Assembly: GCA_019100305.1 (NCBI GenBank)
Contig: JAHRHW010000015.1
Span: 1-23,831 of the forward strand
DNA from: Candidatus Thiodiazotropha taylori
GTDB lineage: Bacteria; Pseudomonadota; Gammaproteobacteria; Chromatiales; Chromatiaceae
DNA length: 23,831 nucleotides
Direction: 5' to 3'
Both the position numbers and the translations under genes were made by a program. Below, piece by piece: positions 15,506-23,094 of this stretch (the stretch's first letter is position 1; the number at the start of each line of letters is the position of its first letter). The notes beneath the pieces are model-generated. The model saw only the letters and a list, made by a program, of their open reading frames with translations, was not told the origin of the DNA and searched no databases.

Positions 15506-15933
15506 CAGAGACTCTCCTGGGGCGTGGCGTGGTAGCTCAACCGATGTTGCAAATCGCTGGAGAAGTAGTAGCCGGAAAGCGAGGCCATCAGTCCAGCCAT
15601 GGTGGTGATCAAGGCTTGTGAAATCCCACCGGCCATACCGCGGATATTGCCGGATCCATGTTGTGCAATCACATGAAACAGCTCAATCATCGCCTCAATG
15701 GTGCCGAGCAGCCCGACCATCGGCAGGATCTGGACCAGCGAGATGATCAACGGCAACCAGGGCATACAACGATCACTGACCTGGTCCCCATTACGCCACC
15801 AGATATGCAGGTAGAGGTAGATGATCAGACTCCACATCAGCAGGGAGAGCAGCAAGATCAGCACCAGGATCATACCGCCCCGCTCCAGCAGGCTCAGTGC
15901 ATCGAGTGGCAACCAGTTCAGCAGGATATCCAT
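15505..15933 (-). CDS. exbB: Short ExbB/TolQ-family protein (ExbB2-like)
   Basis: Inner-membrane motor subunit that with ExbD uses the proton gradient to drive TonB. It has three membrane helices (about 20-42, 60-84, 101-124). The TM2 motif LVQILPMVGLLGTIEAMIEL and TM3 motif GGISQALITTMAGLMASLSG keep the conserved pore threonines (Thr78, Thr110/111). At 142 residues it is shorter than usual ExbB2 proteins (about 170): only some 15 residues separate TM1 and TM2 where relatives carry a cytoplasmic loop of several dozen. Glu80 inside TM2 occupies a place where relatives have a small or aromatic residue. It starts one base after the TtpC stop and overlaps exbD by one base. Confidence 0.9.
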   Translation of the reverse strand: MDILLNWLPLDALSLLERGGMILVLILLLSLLMWSLIIYLYLHIWWRNGDQVSDRCMPWLPLIISLVQILPMVGLLGTIEAMIELFHVIAQHGSGNIRGMAGGISQALITTMAGLMASLSGYYFSSDLQHRLSYHATPQESL

Positions 15934-15934
15934 C

Positions 15935-17275
15935 TCAGTTTCCGCTACGGGCGGCCACCATAGCGGCGCTCTGTTGATCCAGCAGGCGCACCACCCGATT
16001 GCTGCGACCGGCCAGATAGCTGTGCAGCAGGACCATCGGGATGGCGACGGCCAATCCCAATTCGGTGGTCACCAAGGCCTGGGAGATGCCCCCTGACATC
16101 AACTTCGGATCACCGGTACCAAACAGTGTGATCGACTGAAAGGTCTCGATCATTCCGGTCACCGTACCGAGTAGACCGAGCAGTGGCGCAACGGCAGCAA
16201 AGATGGCCAGCAATCGCAGCCCTCTTCTGAGTTTCGGCAACTCCCTGAGGATCGCTTCATCGAAGTGTTTCTGCAGAGCATCACCTGGGAGAGCACGATG
16301 CTGTCGATCGATTGCGAGCAGTCGCCCGAGGGGGTTGTTGTCCATCGGCTCTTGCTGCTTCAGCTGCCGCTTGACCCGGCGCCCGACCCAGAAAAGAGTG
16401 ATCAGTCGTTCAATGATGACCAGTGCCCCCAATGCCCCCAGAAAGAGTATGAAATAGCCGATATATCCGCCTTGTTGGATCCGCTCAGTGAGGGTTGGAG
16501 AGGCCACAAGCAGTGACAGGATCGCCCCCCGGGAAGGGTCGATTGCCAATGTCTGTAGACCGCCATCACTCTCCTCCGCCTGCTTGGCTAGAAGCTGGTA
16601 ACGGGGAGCCGGCTGTCTGCTCAGCTCAACGAAACGGGCGGTTTCCGGCAGATATCTGAGATAGCGGCCGTTGGATAGCGCATTGAACAGCCCAACTACG
16701 GTCACCTGCTCCTGTTGCTCCTCGCCACTGGTCAGAATCACTGGCAGTGATGCCTGCCATATTTGCCCGGATTGGATAATGCGCTTTAAAAAGATCTCCC
16801 ACAGATCCTGCAGACGCTCCAGAGATGGAAGCGAACGGCTGCTGGCCACCTCTTCAAGGATGACCAGGTCCTGCTGATGCTGGGATGAGGTCAGATCATT
16901 CTTAAACAGATTCAAACTCTCTGAAGCCACCTGCCTGACCACACCAAACAGCTCACCGAAACTCCCTGTACTCTGCTGATGGGTCAGTTTGAGTTTTTCA
17001 AGCTCCGCTCGTTGAGCGTCAAATTGAGCCAGCAGTTGCTGTTGGCGCTCCTGTTCCGCCTGCAACTGTTGTCTGATGGCTTCGAGCTCCGTCTTTCGCT
17101 GCTGATGCTGCTCGAGAAATCGTTTCTCCCTCGCCTGATCTCTGTTTTGTTGTGCCTGACGTGACTTTCTGACCTCCTCCAGCAGGGATTGTAAAGGATC
17201 CTCAGCAGCCAGCGCTAAGGGTTGCTGTGCGAAAACAGCGATCAGAAGCGTAACAATGGTAAGCAGTCGATTCAT
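15935..17275 (-). CDS. ttpC: TtpC-like long MotA/TolQ/ExbB protein
   Basis: Accessory motor protein of 446 residues that in vibrios (TtpC) is required for TonB2 function. Order of parts: Sec signal (1-23), a glutamine/arginine-rich periplasmic coiled coil (about 25-98), a periplasmic domain (about 100-260) and a C-terminal MotA/TolQ/ExbB domain with three membrane helices (about 268-290, 350-372, 396-418). The last part has the family motifs LLGLLGTVTGMIETFQSI and GGISQALVTTELGLAVAIP. The start overlaps the upstream DUF3450 stop in ATGA. The signal plus coiled coil distinguishes it from ordinary ExbB. It is the second of two ExbB-family proteins in the operon, the normal arrangement in TonB2 clusters. 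Confidence 0.9.
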   Translation of the reverse strand: MNRLLTIVTLLIAVFAQQPLALAAEDPLQSLLEEVRKSRQAQQNRDQAREKRFLEQHQQRKTELEAIRQQLQAEQERQQQLLAQFDAQRAELEKLKLTHQQSTGSFGELFGVVRQVASESLNLFKNDLTSSQHQQDLVILEEVASSRSLPSLERLQDLWEIFLKRIIQSGQIWQASLPVILTSGEEQQEQVTVVGLFNALSNGRYLRYLPETARFVELSRQPAPRYQLLAKQAEESDGGLQTLAIDPSRGAILSLLVASPTLTERIQQGGYIGYFILFLGALGALVIIERLITLFWVGRRVKRQLKQQEPMDNNPLGRLLAIDRQHRALPGDALQKHFDEAILRELPKLRRGLRLLAIFAAVAPLLGLLGTVTGMIETFQSITLFGTGDPKLMSGGISQALVTTELGLAVAIPMVLLHSYLAGRSNRVVRLLDQQSAAMVAARSGN

Positions 17276-18045
17276 TGGCTGCCCCCCTCAGGTATGGGCA
17301 TCGGCAGTACCATCAGGTCCGGTGGCAGTTGCTTGCGTGCAATCCGGAGCGACCGGGTCAACTCCGTCATATGACTTGTATCGAGGTTTATCCAGCGACG
17401 ACTCTGATTGTCCCACACCCCTCCTGCTCTGCCATCCAGGGTTTGGTAAAACAGGGCAACCCGACCGATTCTCAGAAAATCCACCATCTTCTGCTGTTCA
17501 CCCTCGCTCGCCAGCTGGGCCTGATAGGCCTCAATGTTGCGGCCATAGTCTGCCTCGATCTGGTAGGCCTCGAGCAGCTGCCGATAGCGCTCGGAAATTT
17601 CAATTGAGCGATCCTCATTGGCACTCTGCAGGGAAGCCAACCTGGTCTCTCGCTCTTCACTTAGAAACGGGCTATCCCTGGCCACCAACTCAGCCAGGGT
17701 CTCCAGCATCTGCTGCATCAGAGGATCGAGCTCGCTGCGCATTCGATCGATCTCCTGCAGCTCATCGGAAATCCGTTTGATCTCGGCAGACTGTCGTTCT
17801 ACCTGGGATTGCAGATCGTCGTTTGCCAGTTTGGTCCTTTGCAGCTGCTGACTCAGCAGTCGGTACTCTTCAAGCATCTTGCGGCTTTCGTCATCCAGGC
17901 GTTCAACACTCTTTTGAGAGTTACCGGCCGCTTTTTGGCCGGCTACCTCCACATCGATGGCTTGTTTAAGTTTTTCCGCTGCAATTCCATCACCCGGTGA
18001 AATCAACATACCCAGGGCGACTGCCAATGTCATAAGTATCTTCAT
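17272..18045 (-). CDS. DUF3450 periplasmic coiled-coil protein
   Basis: Exported protein of 257 residues. A Sec signal (1-22, ILMTLAVALGMLISPGDGIAA) is followed by a long coiled coil (about 40-120) with heptad-spaced leucines and many Glu/Arg/Gln, and then a DUF3450 domain: FLRIGRVALFYQTLDGRAGG, then VWDNQSRRWINLD. DUF3450 genes regularly open TonB2/TtpC clusters in gammaproteobacteria; biochemical function is not established and a scaffold role for the TtpC complex is inference. The start ATG 18045 lacks a good Shine-Dalgarno (only an A-rich run with GAT precedes it). It overlaps by one base the stop codon of a 44-codon open frame upstream, which could supply ribosomes by coupling. Confidence 0.88.
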   Translation of the reverse strand: MKILMTLAVALGMLISPGDGIAAEKLKQAIDVEVAGQKAAGNSQKSVERLDDESRKMLEEYRLLSQQLQRTKLANDDLQSQVERQSAEIKRISDELQEIDRMRSELDPLMQQMLETLAELVARDSPFLSEERETRLASLQSANEDRSIEISERYRQLLEAYQIEADYGRNIEAYQAQLASEGEQQKMVDFLRIGRVALFYQTLDGRAGGVWDNQSRRWINLDTSHMTELTRSLRIARKQLPPDLMVLPMPIPEGGSQ

Positions 18046-18179
18046 TATCTTTTTTTCTGATTAAACCAGCGCCTAAGCCGCTGACATACCCAGCCGAGCT
18101 GTTTCGGCCTCTCCGTTTCATCAATCCAGGAACTCAATCTGTCGTCTTTGCCGAAGTTTACCCGCAAGATCCAATCCAT
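18045..18179 (-). CDS. Possible 44-residue small protein opening the TonB2-type operon
   Basis: A short open frame starting ATG 18179 and ending TAA at 18047-18045, sharing its last base with the DUF3450 ATG (TAATG), the same junction as used between exbD and tonB. The peptide begins MDWILRVNFGKDDRLSSWID and ends VCQRLRRWFNQKKR. It is tryptophan-rich (four Trp), strongly basic at the C-terminus and has no signal peptide; the tail could form an amphipathic helix. A GAGAG lies seven bases before the start. The downstream gene has no Shine-Dalgarno of its own, which would make translational coupling useful. I do not recognise a family. It may be a real cytoplasmic small protein, a leader peptide, or chance. 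Confidence 0.4.
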   Translation of the reverse strand: MDWILRVNFGKDDRLSSWIDETERPKQLGWVCQRLRRWFNQKKR

Positions 18180-18286
18180 ACCTAATCTCTCATAATATCA
18201 GTCTGGCAACCAAATGGATCGATCCCGAGTAATACAACCTATCCGTCTGTAATCTCGTGGATTATCCATTGATTGCCAAAATTCTT

Positions 18287-18320
18287 CAGGTTAAACCCCA
18301 ACTTACCCAGGTTAACCTGG
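18287..18320. promoter_or_regulatory. Palindromic operator candidate between the TonB2-type operon and glcD
   Basis: CCAGGTTAACCTGG (18307-18320) is a perfect 14-base palindrome. CAGGTTAA also occurs at 18287-18294, and starts again at 18308, 21 bases apart. The pair lies in the 245-base divergent spacer (18180-18424), about 110 bases ahead of glcD and 110-140 bases ahead of the small open frame on the other strand. It could serve either transcript. Confident -10/-35 elements were not found in the spacer. Confidence 0.45.
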
Positions 18321-18427
18321 TAGTCTATTTCTGGAACAATCGCATACAATGAGTGTTGCAATCGAGATGACCCCGAGTCGTCAACGATACGAAACCGTTT
18401 ATACGACAGACCATGCAGGATTGATTG

Positions 18428-19888
18428 ATGGGTATTGACCGCCAGAGCCTTGCGGCAGAGTTTTTAAACATGCTCCCTCCCGATTGCGTCATCTTTCGAG
18501 AGGAGGAGCTGATCCCCTTTGAGTGTGACGGTCTCTCCGCCTATCGTAAGGTTCCTCTGATTGTCCTGCTGCCCTACACCACTGAGCAGGTGGAGCGGGT
18601 ACTGAAACACTGTCATGAAAAGCAGATACCCGTGGTAGCCCGCGGTGCAGGAACCGGTCTCTCCGGCGGCGCACTACCCCATGAACAGGGGGTACTGCTC
18701 AGCCTGGCAAGACTCAACAAGATCATTGAGATCAATCAGGACAATCGATTGGCCTGCGTCCAGCCGGGGGTAAGAAACCTGGCGGTGAGTGAAGCGGCCA
18801 AACCCTACGGGCTCTATTATGCACCGGATCCCTCCTCGCAGATCGCCTGTTCGATCGGAGGCAATGTGGCGGAAAATGCGGGGGGCGTTCACTGCCTGAA
18901 ATATGGCCTGACGCTGCATAACGTACTGCAGGTCACCCTAATCACCATTGACGGTGAACGTCTGACGATCGGCTCCAACGGCCTGGATGCCCCGGGCCTC
19001 GATCTGCTGACCCTGATCACCGGCTCAGAGGGGATGCTCGGCCTGGTGGTCGAAGTAGTCGTGAAACTGTTACCGATCCCGGAGCGACAGCAGGTGGCAC
19101 TGGCCGCTTTTGACGACGTGGAGATTGCTGGCAAGGCGGTTGCGGAGATCATCGCCAAGGGGATCCTTCCTGCCGGCCTGGAGATGATGGACAACCTCTC
19201 GCTACGCGCTGCGGAGGATTTTGTCCATGCCGGTTATCCCACGGATGCCGCTGCCATACTGCTGTGTGAGGTTGATGGCAGTGAAGATGAGGTCTCCGAG
19301 GAGATCATGCGAGTGCGTCAGATTCTCCTCGATTCCGGAGCCCGCGAGGTTCGTACGGCAGAGGATGAGACCGAGCGTATGAGATTTTGGGCAGGCCGCA
19401 AAAACGCCTTTCCAGCGGTTGGCCGGTTGGCACCGGATTACTACTGCATGGATGGCACAATCCCGCGCAACCAACTGGGCAAGGTGTTGACCATGATTGG
19501 TGAAATGTCGGAAAAATATGGCTTGCCCTGCGCCAATGTGTTTCATGCGGGTGACGGCAATCTGCATCCATTGATCCTCTATGATGCAAACAATGAGGGT
19601 GAGCTGGAGAAAGCCGAGGAGTTTGGCGGTGAGATCCTCGAACTCTGTGTCGCCGTGGGAGGTACCATAACCGGAGAACATGGTGTGGGGATCGAGAAGA
19701 TCAACCAGATGTGCGCCCAGTTCCCGGACCCTGAACTGGAGACATTTCATGCGGTAAAAGCGGTTTTCGATCCCCAAAATCTGCTCAATCCAGGCAAAGC
19801 GATACCGACTCTGGCCCGCTGTGCGGAATTTGGCGCCATGCATGTCCATGCGGGTAAGCTGCGTTTTCCTGAGTTGGAGCGTTTCTGA
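18428..19888 (+). CDS. glcD: Glycolate oxidase FAD-linked subunit GlcD
   Basis: Catalytic flavoprotein of glycolate dehydrogenase, oxidising glycolate to glyoxylate and passing electrons on through the GlcE and GlcF subunits; the complex is membrane-associated in the cytoplasm. The protein has 486 residues. The FAD-binding domain (about 40-215) shows RGAGTGLSGGALP (72-84) and the PDPSSQIACSIGGNVAENAG motif; the C-terminal FAD-linked oxidase domain has VFHAGDGNLHPLI and the GEHGVGIEK motif close to the end. The frame opens with TTG 18425, but ATG 18428 with AGGA eight bases upstream is the better start. The stop overlaps glcE by one base (TGATG). D-lactate dehydrogenases share the fold, but the glcE neighbour supports GlcD. 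Confidence 0.93.
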   Translation: MGIDRQSLAAEFLNMLPPDCVIFREEELIPFECDGLSAYRKVPLIVLLPYTTEQVERVLKHCHEKQIPVVARGAGTGLSGGALPHEQGVLLSLARLNKIIEINQDNRLACVQPGVRNLAVSEAAKPYGLYYAPDPSSQIACSIGGNVAENAGGVHCLKYGLTLHNVLQVTLITIDGERLTIGSNGLDAPGLDLLTLITGSEGMLGLVVEVVVKLLPIPERQQVALAAFDDVEIAGKAVAEIIAKGILPAGLEMMDNLSLRAAEDFVHAGYPTDAAAILLCEVDGSEDEVSEEIMRVRQILLDSGAREVRTAEDETERMRFWAGRKNAFPAVGRLAPDYYCMDGTIPRNQLGKVLTMIGEMSEKYGLPCANVFHAGDGNLHPLILYDANNEGELEKAEEFGGEILELCVAVGGTITGEHGVGIEKINQMCAQFPDPELETFHAVKAVFDPQNLLNPGKAIPTLARCAEFGAMHVHAGKLRFPELERF

Positions 19889-20955
19889 TGTCTGGCGATC
19901 AAGATCAATCATCACAGCTGCAGGCCAACATCAAAGATGCTATCGCCGAGGGGAGCAGCCTGCGGTTGATGGGCAGTGGCAGTAAAGATTTCTATGGGCG
20001 GGATCTGGGCCAGCATAGGATTCTGGATCTCAGCGGCAACCGGGGCATTGTCAGTTACGAACCCACCGAACTGGTGATCACCGCCCGCGGCGGAACCCCG
20101 CTGGATGAGATTGAAGCGGCGCTGGAGGCAAATGGCCAGATGCTGCCTTTTGAACCACCCCATTTCGATGGCAAGGGTACGATCGGTGGTGCTATCGCCG
20201 CCGGTCTGAGCGGTCCCAGACGTCCCTGGGGCGGTTCCCCAAGGGATCTTCTTCTGGGTATCAAGCTGTTGGATGGCCAGGGCAGAATCATGAATTTCGG
20301 CGGTCAGGTGATGAAGAATGTTGCCGGCTATGACATTTCCCGCTTGATGGCCGGTGCAATGGGCACGCTCGGTATTCTGCTGGAAGTCTCCATCAAGGTA
20401 CTGCCCAAGCCTGCTGAGGAGCATACTCTGATCATCGATCGGGATCCGCTCAGTGCGACCCGCCTGATTGGGAAGATGATCGCCGAATCACAGCCAGTCA
20501 CCGCCAGTTACAGTCTGGCGGACAAACAGGCGATTCGACTCGCTTGCAACCACCAGCGGCTCGCTGCGATCCGCCAGAAGTACGGTCTGCAGGAGAGCAC
20601 TGAATCAGCCGGCTTCTGGCAGCAGCTAAGAGATCACAAGCACGATTTCTTCCAACAGCCAAAAACACTCTGGCGACTTTCGTTGAAACCGACCACGCCA
20701 CTGGAACTGACTGAATCCTGCCTGCAGGAGTGGTCCGGTGGATTACGCTGGTTCTACAGCGAGCGCCCGGCAACGGAGATCCGCACTCTGGTCGAGAGGC
20801 AGGGAGGACATGCGGTACAGTTTCGCAATGGCGACCGAAATGGCGACATCTTCCACCCGCTTCACCCCCGCATCCTGGGGATCCAGCAGGGTTTGAAGGC
20901 GGTATTCGATCCGCACGGCCTGTTTAATCCAGGCCGGCACTATTCAGACTACTAG
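19888..20955 (+). CDS. glcE: Glycolate oxidase subunit GlcE
   Basis: Second FAD-binding subunit of glycolate dehydrogenase, 355 residues, normal for the family. The FAD-binding_4 domain includes ELVITARGGTPLDEIEAALE, then GTIGGAIAAGLSGPRRPWGG, and the characteristic NVAGYDISRLMAGAMGTLGI. The C-terminus ends GLFNPGRHY. The start ATG shares one base with the glcD stop. Normally glcF, the 4Fe-4S subunit, follows; here the stop codon (20953-20955) lies in a CTAG palindrome and an interspersed repeat, and the next gene is on the opposite strand and unrelated. The enzyme therefore needs a glcF elsewhere or another electron acceptor. Confidence 0.92.
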   Translation: MSGDQDQSSQLQANIKDAIAEGSSLRLMGSGSKDFYGRDLGQHRILDLSGNRGIVSYEPTELVITARGGTPLDEIEAALEANGQMLPFEPPHFDGKGTIGGAIAAGLSGPRRPWGGSPRDLLLGIKLLDGQGRIMNFGGQVMKNVAGYDISRLMAGAMGTLGILLEVSIKVLPKPAEEHTLIIDRDPLSATRLIGKMIAESQPVTASYSLADKQAIRLACNHQRLAAIRQKYGLQESTESAGFWQQLRDHKHDFFQQPKTLWRLSLKPTTPLELTESCLQEWSGGLRWFYSERPATEIRTLVERQGGHAVQFRNGDRNGDIFHPLHPRILGIQQGLKAVFDPHGLFNPGRHYSDY

Positions 20956-20998
20956 TGGGCCACTAGGGCCTGTTAACACTAATCCAATCGGCCCTGCT
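20952..20998. repeat. Copy 2 of the CTAGGGCCTGTTA repeat, with flanking palindrome
   Basis: From 20963 this copy matches the copy at 23776 over 26 straight bases, opening CTAGGGCCTGTTAACACTAA and continuing TCCAAT, then stays similar (GCCCTGCTGG against GCCCTGTTGC). AGGGCC and GGCCCT (20990-20995) form inverted arms. Just ahead, CTAGTGGGCCACTAG (20952-20966) is a near-perfect palindrome that includes the glcE stop codon. It fills nearly the whole gap between glcE and the convergent gene. Confidence 0.7.
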
Positions 20999-21002
20999 GG
21001 GA

Positions 21003-21458
21003 CTACTGTTTCGGCTTTGCTGCCTGCATACAGCTTTGCATCTGATCCGGTGACTGACTTGAAGTGAAACAGTTTTTCAGTGACTGCCCCACCAGAATGG
21101 ATTGGTCGAGAAACTTCAGCATGTTTTGCTTGTTCTGCTCGTTGAACTCGATCTTTTTCGGTGGTTGTGATTGAGCCTTGTCTGCGCCTGGCATGGGACC
21201 ACGGCCCATTTTAGCCTGCATCTCCTTCTCCACAGCGATCATGATCTCGACGCATTTTTGAAACGCCGCCTGATCCTTGGCCTGATTCAGACAACTCTTG
21301 GTCTCCTGCATAGCCGGGATGCTCTTCTCAATCAGCGGCAGCATGGCTTTTTTCGACTGGTTAAAATGTTGCTGAGGATCCATCTGTCCTCCCCCCTGTC
21401 CTGGTGGCTGGGCCAGCGCAAGAGTTGGCAGCAATAGAGTCGTTAGTAGCCATTTCAT
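21003..21458 (-). CDS. Exported small protein with a duplicated C-x12-C unit
   Basis: I do not recognise a family. The 151-residue protein has a clear Sec signal (1-16, WLLTTLLLPTLALA then QPP), a Gly/Gln-rich stretch (18-30), and two similar helical units. The first unit (39-69) begins MLPLIEKSIPAMQETKSC and the second (113-143) begins MLKFLDQSILVGQSLKNC; they align without gaps, offset by 74, each ending in Cys-x12-Cys (Cys56/Cys69 and Cys130/Cys143). The linker (82-108) is rich in Pro, Gly and Gln. The paired cysteines suggest two disulfides in the periplasm, each closing a helical hairpin, or metal binding. The start ATG has AGGAG seven bases upstream. It converges on glcE and is divergent from the flavoprotein gene. 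Confidence 0.8.
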   Translation of the reverse strand: MKWLLTTLLLPTLALAQPPGQGGGQMDPQQHFNQSKKAMLPLIEKSIPAMQETKSCLNQAKDQAAFQKCVEIMIAVEKEMQAKMGRGPMPGADKAQSQPPKKIEFNEQNKQNMLKFLDQSILVGQSLKNCFTSSQSPDQMQSCMQAAKPKQ

Positions 21459-21673
21459 GTGATTCTCCTCAGCTTGATCTTAATAATTATGATGAACCCG
21501 TCCCAGAGTTGGCAACCTGAATCCGAGCGGTCCTAGTTTGACACAATAACGCGATTTTTATCCGTTAATTCGTTGCTGAAATCCACAACCGTCAAAACCA
21601 CACGGATATAAGCTGAAATTTCACGGCCAAGTCGTTAGAATTTCGCCCATCAAAATATTCACTGGAGATTTCT

Positions 21674-23080
21674 GTGGCAGAAAAAAGTGTCGATGTCGCG
21701 ATTCTGGGTTCCGGTACCGCCGGTCTGAATGCTACCGGTCAGGTTGGACCGAGCGGGAAGAGCTTTCTCCTGATCAATGGCGGTGAACCGGGCACCACCT
21801 GTGCCAGGGTCGGTTGCATGCCCTCCAAAGCCCTGATCCAGGTTGCTGAGGATTATCATCGCCGCACCCACCTTGATCGCTACGGTGTGGATGGCCATAC
21901 CGAAATGACCATCGACATTCCCGAAGCCATGGAGCATGTTCAGGATCTGCGTGACAACTTCGTCGATCGGGTGCTATCGAACAGTACAGACAATATGGGT
22001 GAGCGGTTCGTCGAGGCCTATGCGGCGTTTGTCGATCCCCATACTTTGCAACTCGATAACGGCGACCGGGTGCGGGCCGAGAAAATCGTCATCGCCACAG
22101 GATCCCGTCCTGTGGTACCCCAGGCATGGGAAGCTTTTGGCGATAAGGTTTTAACCACCGACAGCTTCTTTGAACTGGAGGATCTGCCAGAATCGGTCGC
22201 AGTAGTCGGCCTGGGCGTCATCGGCCTGGAGCTTGGTCAGTCACTCAACCGACTGGGCATCAAGGTCAGTGGCTTCGACATGGCCGAAACCATTGGTGGC
22301 ACCAGCGATCCCGAGGTCTCCAAGACCGCACTGGAGATCATGCAACGGGAGTTCCCGATCTATCTGGGTGAAGCGGTCGAACTCTCTGCTGAGGGCGAGC
22401 AAGTGAGAGTCACCGCCGGTGACAACTCGGTGGTTGTCGACAAGGTGCTTGCCAGCCTGGGACGAACACCCAATGTGGAGGGTTTGTCGCTGGCCAACGC
22501 CGGCATCGAACTCGACGACAACGGCGTCCCCTTATACAACCCAAACACCATGCAATGTGGCGACTCCCACATTTTCATCGCCGGTGATCTGAACGCTGAG
22601 AGACCGATTCTTCACGAAGCCGGGGACGAAGGCAAAATCGCCGGCTATAACGCAGCCCATGATGAAGTGATGGGATTCAAGCGCAAGGTCCCATTGGCAA
22701 TCAATTTCTGCGATCCCAATATCTGTCTGGTCGGCAAACCCTATCAGGAGCTGGATCTGGAAAACACCGTCATTGGCGAGGTCAAACTGGCTCCTGTCGG
22801 GCGGGCGTTGATCATGGGGCAAAACCGGGGTGTGATCCGTGTCTACGCCGAGAAATCCTCTGGGCGGATGGTTGGCGCTGAGATGATCACCACCCGAGGC
22901 GAGAATCTGGCGCACCTGTTGAACTGGGCGATTTCACAACACCTCAGTGTTGGTGATCTGATCCGGATGCCCTTCTATCACCCGGTAATCGAGGAGGCGC
23001 TCCAAGCCGCTTTAAACAACCTGTATGCCCAGGTCGAGACAAAAAACCAAGGCCCGATCAAAGAACTTTACCCCTTATAA
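21674..23080 (+). CDS. Dihydrolipoamide-dehydrogenase-like flavoprotein disulfide reductase
   Basis: Class I pyridine-nucleotide disulfide oxidoreductase of 468 residues. FAD-binding GSGTAG (12-17), redox-active pair Cys43/Cys48 in TTCARVGCMPSKAL, second FAD motif VIATGSRPVVPQ (139-150), NAD-binding GLGVIGLE (179-186), the FIAGD motif and the C-terminal dimerisation domain with His436 and Glu441 in MPFYHPVIEEAL, which matches the catalytic His-Glu dyad of lipoamide dehydrogenases (HPxxxE). It lacks the strand of acidic or Arg residues that would give clear NADP preference. The start is GTG 21674 with GGAG eight bases upstream. It is not linked to 2-oxoacid dehydrogenase E1/E2 genes; instead an OsmC-like gene follows after 14 bases, so it may reduce a dedicated lipoyl or dithiol partner. 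It could also be a mercuric-reductase or SthA-like relative, but these lack this dyad context. Confidence 0.85.
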   Translation: MAEKSVDVAILGSGTAGLNATGQVGPSGKSFLLINGGEPGTTCARVGCMPSKALIQVAEDYHRRTHLDRYGVDGHTEMTIDIPEAMEHVQDLRDNFVDRVLSNSTDNMGERFVEAYAAFVDPHTLQLDNGDRVRAEKIVIATGSRPVVPQAWEAFGDKVLTTDSFFELEDLPESVAVVGLGVIGLELGQSLNRLGIKVSGFDMAETIGGTSDPEVSKTALEIMQREFPIYLGEAVELSAEGEQVRVTAGDNSVVVDKVLASLGRTPNVEGLSLANAGIELDDNGVPLYNPNTMQCGDSHIFIAGDLNAERPILHEAGDEGKIAGYNAAHDEVMGFKRKVPLAINFCDPNICLVGKPYQELDLENTVIGEVKLAPVGRALIMGQNRGVIRVYAEKSSGRMVGAEMITTRGENLAHLLNWAISQHLSVGDLIRMPFYHPVIEEALQAALNNLYAQVETKNQGPIKELYPL

Positions 23081-23094
23081 GTCAGGAGTGTGAG

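Noticed and set aside
19202..19915. 237-codon minus-strand open frame
   Set aside because: It lies opposite glcD, which has clear family motifs; the protein text shows no recognisable fold.
21538..21566. TTGACA-containing promoter ahead of the flavoprotein gene
   Set aside because: The -35 is perfect, but the best -10 (TATCCG) is weak and only 15 bases away; evidence is too thin to list.
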